64,000 bases of DNA, taken from the NCBI GenBank assembly GCA_033852165.1, contig JAWSUZ010000064.1:62001-126000 (forward strand), in the 5' to 3' direction. A program made the translations under genes and the position numbers. A model generated the notes under the pieces. It worked only from the letters and a program-made list of their open reading frames with translations, had not been told where the DNA came from and searched no databases. Position 1 is the first letter of the stretch. Every line of letters begins with the position of its first letter. The stretch comes from Agarilytica sp033852165 (lineage in GTDB: Bacteria; Pseudomonadota; Gammaproteobacteria; Pseudomonadales; Cellvibrionaceae). Below, in pieces: positions 19,591-30,000 of this stretch.

Positions 19591-22500
19591 TTATTCTGTC
19601 CAACCAACAATATAGTTTTCGAACTTCGTCGTAAAAACCCATTGTCCGTTAACGCAGACTTTCTCATCTTTATAGCCTTCAACAACAAAATCCTTTGGCT
19701 TTCCTTCAAACCCTAGCCCACTCTGTTTTGCAACGCATTCCTTGGAAACCCAAAATCGAGTCACTAACTCATCATAATTATTGCATTGCAAATGCGCTTG
19801 CTCTGACGCAGAAAAGGCCAGATCGATAAATGCCTTTGATCGTGATTCAATAACTTCAATGTCGACGCCTACTGAATGTTCCGCCGCTGTCGCAACCGCA
19901 TATTTGTCTTTATGGGCAATAGAGATACAAATCGAATCGCTGAAATTTTTACTGATATTATTTTTTACTTCTGGCTTTCCGTTACCGTCACTGGAAATTT
20001 CAATTTCTTTTGGATAAAAATCATATTCCCCAACTTTTTTCCAAACATATTTCCGGACAGCGTCTTTCGCTGCAATCCGCCCATTTAACCATTGGCGTCT
20101 GCGTCGAGGAGATATTTTTGCGTAGCTTTCTCGTTCTGACTGAACTAAGTAACGCTTTTCCATATAATCCCGAGTAATCGCTGTATCGTAATTGTCTTTA
20201 AAGACAACCACATCTTTGTTCATATCGTGACTCAGCAGGTGCTTCTGTATCTGCTTACTGTGCATCCAAAACCGGCGGTCCATCTGATAGCGTCTAGTTT
20301 TCCAGCCATCGATACCAACGCAGACTTTTCCCTCACTGTCCACCAACTGCTGGTCGGTCACACATTTCTCGTTGCTCAACTCCCGGATCAGCATTTCGCA
20401 ATCAAAATTTTCGCCGACTTTTGGAGGGTCGCAATAAAAACTAATCTTTTCTATTCCTATAGGCATTGCGAGACAATCAGCATCTTCCTCCATGACCCAA
20501 TAACCTGCCAGCTGACCCATATTATCCAGTAGTGCACCTACGCCCGAGGGGGTCTTTAAACGCCCTTTAATACCGTTATCGGCAATCGGGCCTAGCTCCA
20601 CTATCCCTTGATACGCAGGTCCATGGAACATCCAATTATCTTGATACAGCTGCTGCGAAGTAATTGCTGTCTCTCGTAGATTTTTTAACTCAAGTTTTTT
20701 TGCAAGCGGCCGCCCAGGATATTCTCTAGCGATCACTGCTACAGCCTTAATGTATCCTGCGATTCCCACCTCAACCTTATCAAAGCCGGTATAATTAACT
20801 GAGATCTCAACATCAATTGGGGTGTCAACAATCAGCCAATTAAAGGCCTCGGCGTTCTCTATCGCGACTACCTTAAAATCTGGCAACTGCGCTTCTACGG
20901 CTTCCTTGAGTAGCATCAACTCCATTGTTAATGGAATGATCGGATGCCAATCATAGATGACGGGCCAGTCTTCTTTTTGCGGATAAAATGAGTGGTCGGA
21001 AATAAAGTCAATATCACCGTTGATATCTAAGTGTTTAATTATTTTCTTTGTAAAAGGTGCAACTGAGTGCGACTGATCTGGAAATTTTATTACTGAAGCT
21101 TCACGCTTTTCTGCAAAATCCGCTTTCCTTTCATTGCTTGAAACTCTTTTCGGAGAAAAAGGAACAGAAGCAAGGCTATGTAGTTTCCATAACAATGCCA
21201 TATCATTCGTCGTCCGACTTATTTCTCTAAGCGTATCGTTAAATGCCCCCTGCAAAGCGTTATCTGCATTACCCTCTAAAAAAATAACATTATCAGTCTG
21301 CACTGATGATGTACGCGGCAACGCGAGAGGTCGATCCAGAGAAATTATTGGAACACCCAAGTTAAGCTTTATGGAAGAAGAGCTTTTATCACGGCCTTCT
21401 GGATATTCTGACGCCATATTTTTTGCCGCTTCACACAACAATGACGTATCAATATCCGCACCTTCCACCCACAATGCACCTATGACGTTGCACATCTGCT
21501 CCATCCCAGAACGGTTCGCAACATTCACAGGCATTGCTACATGAGGCCGACCTTTCAAGGTATCACTAACAAAACCAGGAAGGCTCCCAGTCCCGATCTG
21601 AAGAAAAACCCGATAACCCTCCCCATACATATTTTCCAAAAGCTCTCGAAAACGTATGGGTTTAAGCAAATGGTCAACGGCAAGCCGTTGCTTTTCTTTT
21701 TCATTTTCGGGAAATATCAAACAGGTAGTTGACGACCACATGGGTACTCGCGGTTCTGTCAGCGGGACACTACTAAAAAATTCGTCGTATGGTTTTACAA
21801 AATCAGAAAATAGCGGCGTATGAAACCCGGAAGAAAATGATAGCGTTTGGTGTAGAACACCCTCCTTCGTCAACCTTTTTCCTGCGATCTCGATAGATTC
21901 CGGTTTACCACACAATATGACTTGATGAGGACAGTTATCATGAGAAAGGACAATATCATCCAAACCATCCATAACCGAAAGAGCAACCGACTCGCCACAC
22001 CCTGCCGCAAGAAAATTCACATCAGGAACTTCAACGCTCCCAAAGCCTTTTTGTTTCAATGATGTATCCACCAATGCCTGAGACAACATGCCACTAGCAG
22101 CCATTGCTGACCACTCGCCAATACTGTGGCCTGCCATTCCATCTGCGGTAACGCCTAAGCGAGAAACCACATCAAAGAGTAGTCGGTTAAACCCTGTCAG
22201 CCCCAACCATATTTTTAATAACGACTCGGAGGGTTTCAGGCTTTCACAATACTCGGGTAATTTGATGTTAAAGTACTGGCATATATCCTCGGCCTGAGGC
22301 TCAAAACTACTGTCAACGCCTGGAAATAAAAATGCAACTTTTCCGCCTTCAGAAATAATTCCCATTGCACTAAAATATATTTTGCTATGACCGGACCAAG
22401 GTTTCCCCTTTTCAATAATACTTTTTGCTAATTTAATTTTTTTAGAATTCGGACGAACAATTACCAAACGCCAGTGACAATTTTTGTAATCTGAACTATC

Positions 22501-24060
22501 CAGCCTACCCCATTGGCGCAGCTCAAGCTTATGGATCAGATCGGATTGAGACTCTGCATATAAAACCACAAGAGGCGGCAAGCTACTAGCGTCTGACGGC
22601 CTTGATCGACTGTGATTTTTGGATATATGCATGCTAAGCACTGCGTGCGCATTAATACCACCAAAACCAAAAGCATTCACCGCAGCAACGCGAGGCCCGG
22701 ATTCTTGTTTCCAAGGTTCTTGTTTTTTTATCACTCTAAAACGGGTATTAGCCATCTTCGGGTTTGGCCTTTCACAATGTAAACTCGGAGGTAAGACACC
22801 ATGATAAATGGACATGGCCGACTTAATAATTCCGGCAACGCCCGCAGCGGGCATTGTATGTCCGATCATCGATTTTACGGATCCAATACCAGGACGTTTT
22901 CCATCTCCATTTTCACCCTCATCCCAAGTACCAAAAAATTGGGCAAGCGTATCTAACTCCGCATTATCTCCCGCTGGCGTTCCCGTTCCGTGCGCCTCCA
23001 CTAAGCCGATATCAGATCTATCAATATCAGTTTGCGACCACGCACGCTGTAATGAAAGTAGCTGACCTTCGACTGCCGGCGCCAATAGACTACTGCTACG
23101 TCCATCACTTGCTGAACCCACGCCGTTAATTAAGGCATAAATTCTATCGCCGTCATTTTCCGCATCGGAAACACGCTTAAGCACAAGCATGCCAATTCCC
23201 TCACCCGCCAATATTCCATCGGCGTCTTCAGAAAGTGGTTTGATTTTTTCTTTACGAGACAAAGCACCAAGCTGACAAAATGTTGCCCAAAAAGTCAGGT
23301 CGTGCGTGAAATGTAAGCCACCAGCCAGCATCATATTGCATTGCTTACTTCTCAGTTGTTGACAAGCCTGCTCAACGGCAATCAGTGAACTAGCGCAAGC
23401 GGCATCGACGGTATAAGCCGGACCGTGCAAATCCAGACGATTAGCTAATCGCGATGCGACTAAATTTGGAATTAAGCCTACTGCGGTGTCAGGGCCATAG
23501 TGACCCATCTTACTTTTTAGTTGGCTTTTTACATCTTGGAGATTTTCTTCCGTGAGGTCAGGGAACAAATCCCTGAGTGTTTGTAATGTTTGTTGAACTT
23601 GCCGAACATGCTGCTCAAGCCGCAGTGTGCCCGCACTCAAATAATTACCACGACCAATAATGACGCCGGTTTTCTCTCGATCAAATGGCTTGTTTTTTAG
23701 CGACTCTGTACCGTCACTATAACCAGCATCTTTTAATGCCTCAATACCAACTCTTAGGCTCAGTAATTGATCCGGGTCCGTCGATTCTGCAACCTTGGGC
23801 ATTACGCCAAATTGCAGCGGATCAAAATCGACATAGCGATCAACAAACCCTCCACGCCGACAATAAAATCGATCCACTTCATTGGAGTTCGGATCGTAAT
23901 ATTCTGAACCCCAGCGATGACTGGGAACCTCTTCTATACAGTCTTTCCCATTAACAATATTCTGCCAATAGGTCTGCAAATCCGGGGCGCCAGGGAAAAT
24001 ACAGGACATACCAACAATGGCTATCGGCTCGCCAATGGCTGATTTAATATCGTTTTTCAT
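19591..24060 (-). CDS. Polyketide synthase: KS-AT-DH-phosphopantetheinyl transferase
   Basis: 1,489-residue multidomain synthase. The ketosynthase (about 11-475) has Cys222 in DAACASS, His357 in EAHGTG and His401 in GHTMPAAG, so it is not a decarboxylating chain-length factor. The acyltransferase (about 575-850) has Ser646 in GHSIGEW and His747 in SGFHT. A dehydratase-type double hot-dog (about 1008-1260) has His1023 (DHSFYP), FHGPAYQG and Asp1179 (LLDNMGQ). The C-terminal Sfp-type phosphopantetheinyl transferase (about 1320-1489) has GVDIEV (Asp1400, Glu1402) and FWVSKECVAKQSGLGF. It has no ACP and no thioesterase and must work with the partner protein, whose gene ends 4 bases upstream. The fused transferase can activate the operon's carrier proteins. 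Confidence 0.9.
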   Translation of the reverse strand: MKNDIKSAIGEPIAIVGMSCIFPGAPDLQTYWQNIVNGKDCIEEVPSHRWGSEYYDPNSNEVDRFYCRRGGFVDRYVDFDPLQFGVMPKVAESTDPDQLLSLRVGIEALKDAGYSDGTESLKNKPFDREKTGVIIGRGNYLSAGTLRLEQHVRQVQQTLQTLRDLFPDLTEENLQDVKSQLKSKMGHYGPDTAVGLIPNLVASRLANRLDLHGPAYTVDAACASSLIAVEQACQQLRSKQCNMMLAGGLHFTHDLTFWATFCQLGALSRKEKIKPLSEDADGILAGEGIGMLVLKRVSDAENDGDRIYALINGVGSASDGRSSSLLAPAVEGQLLSLQRAWSQTDIDRSDIGLVEAHGTGTPAGDNAELDTLAQFFGTWDEGENGDGKRPGIGSVKSMIGHTMPAAGVAGIIKSAMSIYHGVLPPSLHCERPNPKMANTRFRVIKKQEPWKQESGPRVAAVNAFGFGGINAHAVLSMHISKNHSRSRPSDASSLPPLVVLYAESQSDLIHKLELRQWGRLDSSDYKNCHWRLVIVRPNSKKIKLAKSIIEKGKPWSGHSKIYFSAMGIISEGGKVAFLFPGVDSSFEPQAEDICQYFNIKLPEYCESLKPSESLLKIWLGLTGFNRLLFDVVSRLGVTADGMAGHSIGEWSAMAASGMLSQALVDTSLKQKGFGSVEVPDVNFLAAGCGESVALSVMDGLDDIVLSHDNCPHQVILCGKPESIEIAGKRLTKEGVLHQTLSFSSGFHTPLFSDFVKPYDEFFSSVPLTEPRVPMWSSTTCLIFPENEKEKQRLAVDHLLKPIRFRELLENMYGEGYRVFLQIGTGSLPGFVSDTLKGRPHVAMPVNVANRSGMEQMCNVIGALWVEGADIDTSLLCEAAKNMASEYPEGRDKSSSSIKLNLGVPIISLDRPLALPRTSSVQTDNVIFLEGNADNALQGAFNDTLREISRTTNDMALLWKLHSLASVPFSPKRVSSNERKADFAEKREASVIKFPDQSHSVAPFTKKIIKHLDINGDIDFISDHSFYPQKEDWPVIYDWHPIIPLTMELMLLKEAVEAQLPDFKVVAIENAEAFNWLIVDTPIDVEISVNYTGFDKVEVGIAGYIKAVAVIAREYPGRPLAKKLELKNLRETAITSQQLYQDNWMFHGPAYQGIVELGPIADNGIKGRLKTPSGVGALLDNMGQLAGYWVMEEDADCLAMPIGIEKISFYCDPPKVGENFDCEMLIRELSNEKCVTDQQLVDSEGKVCVGIDGWKTRRYQMDRRFWMHSKQIQKHLLSHDMNKDVVVFKDNYDTAITRDYMEKRYLVQSERESYAKISPRRRRQWLNGRIAAKDAVRKYVWKKVGEYDFYPKEIEISSDGNGKPEVKNNISKNFSDSICISIAHKDKYAVATAAEHSVGVDIEVIESRSKAFIDLAFSASEQAHLQCNNYDELVTRFWVSKECVAKQSGLGFEGKPKDFVVEGYKDEKVCVNGQWVFTTKFENYIVGWTE

Positions 24061-24064
24061 GATA

Positions 24065-27000
24065 TCAGTGTCCTAACCCCATACTTTCCGGAGTTGCGCA
24101 CATCAGCACCACTTGTGTATCGACACGATTACCTAACTGCAATTCATTAAGCAATGCTGCAATACCTTCGTCCGGAGGGATCAAGCCCACGCCTTTACTG
24201 GCGTATTCTCGCTCCAACTCTTCCGAGACCATTCCGCTTTCTGCCCATGGCCCCCAATTTACGGAGAGTACTCTGCCCTTTATTCGTGCTTGTAGGCTAT
24301 TGGCAATTTTATCTAAGGCGTCGTTTGCCGAAGCATAATCCACTTGCCCTCTATTACCGAATGCACCTGCAACACTGGAAAAGAAAACCACAAATCTAAT
24401 ATCGTCTCTTAATAAATTTGACAACATCAACGCACCACGTACTTTGGTATCAAAGACACGCTCGAAGCTCTCTGCCGTTTTATCCCGAAGTAATTTATCC
24501 TCTATGACCCCAGCGCCGTGAATAACACCATCTATATGCCCATAAGTTTCATAAAGTTTCTCTATTTTTTTACCGAACTCTTCGACATCTCGAACATCAA
24601 CTTGCGCGTAGTTAACACGACCTCCGGCAGACTTGATATCTTCAAATGTTTTGATAATTTCTCTGGCTGCGAGAATACTTGCACATTGCCGCTCTATGAC
24701 TTTAGGTTTGAGACCTGAATTATTCTTAATGAGTAATTGACGTAGACTTTTCAAATCTTTTGCAGAGGAAAACTGAGAAATATCTTCTGCATTCGGCAAA
24801 GCCGATCTCCCCACCAGTTCCAACTGACAACCATATCGCCGTGCTAACGTTACAGCCAAGCGCGCAGTAATACCTCGCGCACCACCCGTTAACAGCACAA
24901 CACTTTCGGAATTTAAATCTAGGTGATTCATTTCGGCTTCGAGCGGTAATGCGGATTCAACCACTTCCACTAAGCGTCGACTTCCTTCCCTGTATCCAAC
25001 TTCCGTAAGAGGGGTTTCGGCCAGCAACTCTAGTTCTAAATATGCTGCAAGCTCATCGACCGGCTCGTCGAGATCAAGATCAACCCAATGCGCACGAAGT
25101 TCCGGCCATTCTTTTACAATCGATTTAATCATCCCTGACATGCCGCCACCTCGGCCGTAGCCTTCCGGAATAAGTCCATCGCCATCACGGAAAGAACCAA
25201 ACCCTCCTCCCAAACCACCTGCAACTAGTAGATAGGAGACTTTATGTAGCAAAGTTGTACGCACCAGATTATAAAAACGTTTTACATCGCGAATTCTCGC
25301 GTCGGGATTTAAGCTCCAAAGATGGATCAAACCGTCGACACTTTCTAAATCATCAGGTGATGGCTGATGCTCACAGAAATTAATAATACGGACTTTCGCA
25401 CCATGCATCTCTAACCGCCTAGACAAGTTTTCGGCAACACCAAGCGTATCGTCTGTTAACATAAAATGCTTGCCAGACAGTTGATTATCACCCGTCACTA
25501 CATCAGGTGCGTTAGAACTCTTGAGTACATATCGCGCTAACGAAATATCGACAAGGCGTGATCCCGGGACTCTCGAAGGATCTGAATCAATGACATTATT
25601 GGAATTGGTTTTGTTCACTTCCGGGACCTCTAGAACTTCGGTCGCAGTACTGTCCAAAGATTGCTCCGATACAATACCCTCAGTTATCGATGTATCTTTT
25701 TCCAGCCAGTCAATCATTGCACGTAAACTTTTTAGACCCGACAGGCTATCCATGGCGCCATCTTGCTTTGCTAGCGACTGATCTTGACCGAGACGCTCGG
25801 ACAGGTCTCCGACAATTTCTAAACGCTTAATTGAATCTATCGATAGATCTGCTTCAAGATCCAAATCGATGTCTAATACATTTTCGGGATATCCGGTCCG
25901 CTCGCTAACAATTGCTATCAAAAGTTGACGAATATCGGCAGGCGCCGGCGCAACTTTTACAGTTTCATTTACGGGTGTCGCCTCATCACCGTTGCTAGGC
26001 CTTGGCCCAGTTTCTGGCAATCGACTCGTTAACCATTCGATCATGGTCCGCAAGTTTTTTTGCGCCGCTAACTCTTCAAGCAGTACATCAACGTCTCCAC
26101 TCACTGCACCAGGTAGGTCTGCCGCATTTGATAACTCACCAATAATTTCAATACGCTTAATCGAATCGATCGACAAGTCTGCTTCAAGATCCAAATCGAG
26201 ATCTAGCATCTCCACTGGATACCCAGTTTTTTCACTCACCAACGATAGTAGAAGTGTTTCCACGTCGACTTTTTGTTTTGACTGCACTGGCGAATTAACC
26301 AATGCAGGACTATCAACGAGCTGTCGATAATTTTCCACTTTTTCAATAACCGGCTGAACGTTTGATTGCGTGACACTGGCAATCGGCGGCACCGCTTGCG
26401 GATAACCCAACAAGCTCACCATTACGTCCCGCTGCGCTTTGACCATTTCGTTGGCGTTTTTCAAATAGTCCAAAACAATTTGTGTATGTGCGCTGTTATT
26501 ATCCATCTGTACAGCAGGCGAAGGCTGCACCGCTAACTGCAACGGCTCCAGCAGCGGTTTTCCTGCACACGCGGGTAATTCCCCAGAAATGGGCCAGGCG
26601 CGATGGCCGTTCACCATCCAGGTAGATGCCGCCAATACTTGGGGCTCATTGAAATCAACACTTACAAGCTGACCGCCTGCCAACTCTCTGTCACGGAATA
26701 AAACGTTACTATCGATTCCGTCATTAATAACCGCCATTTGCGCAAGCGCATGAAGAAAGCTTTCCAAACCATTTTGACCTTTACGATCCGTAGAAATGGC
26801 CTTATGCGGTTTACCATTAAGAATATTGTCGACAAAACCGCTAAGCACTCGGCCAGGCCCCACCTCAATAAATGTACGCGCGCCATCGGCATACATACAT
26901 TCAATTTCTTCAACAAAACGCACCGGGCTAGCAACGTGTTGCGCCAAATATTTTGCTATTTCACTACCATCTTTTGAATAAGGTAAAGCCGTCCTGTTGG

Positions 27001-30000
27001 AATACACTGGAATTACCGGATTATCTATTTTTGAATTTTTTAAATACTCCAAGATCTTATTTCCTGCACCCTCGACAACGGGAGAATGAAACGCACAAGA
27101 AACATCAATTGGTCGAGCCGTTATACCTGCGTCACGCAATGTGATTAACGCCGCATCTATTGCCGATGTAGGACCAGAAATTACGGTCTGCGAATAACTA
27201 TTTTGATTGGCTAAAACAACCGCGGGGTGAGCTTCAATAACTTTTGACAGTTTGTCATAACCCGCACTAACTGCAGCCATTGAGCCTGCATCATCACCTG
27301 CTGCGTCTAAAATTGCTTCTCCTCTAAAAGCACTCAAGGGAAGCAGCGTTTTCAGTTCGAAACTTCCTGCAACACACAACGCCACCAATTCACCGTAACT
27401 ATGACCCGCAAGCATCGAAGGCTTAATACCAAAGGTCATCAACAACTCAGCCATAGCAAAATCAACCATGCCAAGCGTTGGTTGAGCCATGCAGGTGTCG
27501 GTAATATCTTTCTGTTGTTTCGCTTTACGCTCAGTTTCGTAAGCGGTTGGCGGAAACAATGTTTTCACCCACGGAGAACCCTGCTGCAGAACCGCTTGTA
27601 GTCGAGGAAAGGCAATAAATAAGTCGCGCAACATTCCAACACGCTGACTTCCTTGACCAGGAAATATAAATGCGATTTTATTATCTTTACTGGCTTCGCT
27701 ATCACCACCAAAAGTATCGGAATCTGAACGATAGAAAATCCCATCCGCTTTGGAACGACGGATCGAAATCGATATTTTCTCAACTAAATCGGCTTCATCC
27801 TTTGCAACAAATGCGCACTGAACATGTCTAGAACCTAAACCACAAGCTAGTCCAGAACCTAATTTGTCGACGCTGTAACTCAGGGATCTAAACTCAATTA
27901 CGGATGTCGAATTTTTAATGAATTCAGAAACCAACCGCATATTACTTTTTACTTCGTCGAAGTCTTTACCACGAAAAAGAAACAGTTCTGAGGACCACTT
28001 GGAATGGCCTTTTAGTGAATCACAATAAAACTCATCAGACGACCCTCGCTTTGCATTATACGAAGACAATACTGCATGGAAATTCGTACCGCCAAATCCA
28101 AACGCACTTATCGCTGCCCGTGCTTTACTTTCCAGCCATGGGTTTGGTTCGCTATTTAACGTAAACGGGCTGTTATCAGGATCGTGACACGCATTAGGTT
28201 TTTCAATATTTTGCGTTGGCGGTAGAACACGGTGATACAGCGATTTACTAATTTTAATTAAACCAGCGATGCCGGCAGCACATTTTGTATGGCCGATCTG
28301 ACTTTTTACCGATCCCAACTGCGTTGACTGTGGCAAAGCCCCACCAGCGTTATAGACTTCGGTCAAGGCTTTCATTTCGGTTTTATCCCCAACAACCGTT
28401 CCGGTGCCGTGCGCCTCTACCAAACCAATGTTTTCTGGCAAAACACCCGCCTGCCAACAGGCTCGCTCTATCGCGCGTTTTTGGCCATCTTTTCGTGGGG
28501 CAGTTAAACCTAAACTTTTTCCATCACTAGAACCGGCAATACCATCTATTAGAGAATAAATTCTGTCGCCGTCACGCTGCGCATCGGATAAGCGCTTCAA
28601 TACAACAACGGCAACGCCCTCACCCAAACTTATGCCGTCTGCACGACTATCAAAAGAACGACAACGTCCCGTGGGAGACAATGCTTGAACACTGGAAAAC
28701 ATCAAATAGTCATTAATGCCGTTATGAAAATCGGCGCCGCCCGCCAAGACCATATCGCTAGTTCCACTACGCAATTCTTTTACTGCCAGTTCTGCTGCAG
28801 TCAAAGAACTCGCACAAGCCGAATCCACTGTATAATTTACGCCTCCAAGATCGAGACGATTCGCTATTCGACCAGCGATTACGTTTGCTAAAACACCAGG
28901 GAACGAATCTTCGGTTAATTCCGGTAGAACTTCGTTCAAGGCTTCAGGAATATCACCAAAAAATTGCGGGTAATTATTTCTAAATGAATATCCACCCGAA
29001 AGCTCCATGCCCGACTCAGCACCAAAAATAACTGAAGTTTTGGAGCGATCAAAATAGCGCTCGCCTATCGCATCATAACCAGCATCTTTAAGAGCGCGCT
29101 TTGCAACTTCCAAGCTTAATAATTGAACCGGCTCAATTGCCGATAATGATTGAGGAGGGATGCCATAAGCAATTGGATCAAAAGCAGTATCACTAATAAA
29201 ACCGCCCCACTTACTCGGCGTTTTACCTTTTTCTTTGGTATTCTCCCGATAATAACCTTCCTTACTCCAGCGATCATCGGGAACCTCCGTGATCATATCC
29301 CGCCCGGCTAATATATTTTCCCAAAAACTTTCGACATCTGGAGAACCGGGATAGATACATTCCATACCGACTATTGCTATCGGCTCATCCGCTTGCTTGC
29401 TACACGGCGCAGGCACCGAACACTGATTAAGAAACTCCATGGCCGAATCGGTCACTGAGTGATGCAATTCGCCCATAGAACAGACTGAGCTGCGCATCGA
29501 TGCAAGTTGTCCGATCATGTAAAGCCCTTCAGCTTTTTGCTTGGCTTCAGACACATCAACTATCTTGTTTCCCTCCCTCACAACGCCTTTAGTTGCGATA
29601 CGCAACCGACCCACATTAAAATTTTCCAGATGGACCCAAGCTTCTTTGGCGACAGAAAATCTGCCATTAATTTTTTCTTTTTCTTTCGCAAATTCATCGA
29701 CTACTCGCGTTGCCAAACATCGAGTCGCATGCCCAGGCGAGGTCTCCAACAAAACAGTCTCACCGCCCGCGATAATTTCTTCCTGAAATCCAGGAACAAC
29801 TGCGCCACTATCCACTGCCTCTTTTGTGGAAATATATGCAGAGCCCATGAGCACGCCAATTTTTGCGCCTTTTGCCGCTAAAGGCGCAGCAAGTACAGCG
29901 ACCATGGCCGCAGAGCACTCATCATGAATACCGCCAGCGAATAAAATATGGAGCTCTTCGGGATTCTCAAACTTCAATAAACGGCTAACCTGCTGCTCCC

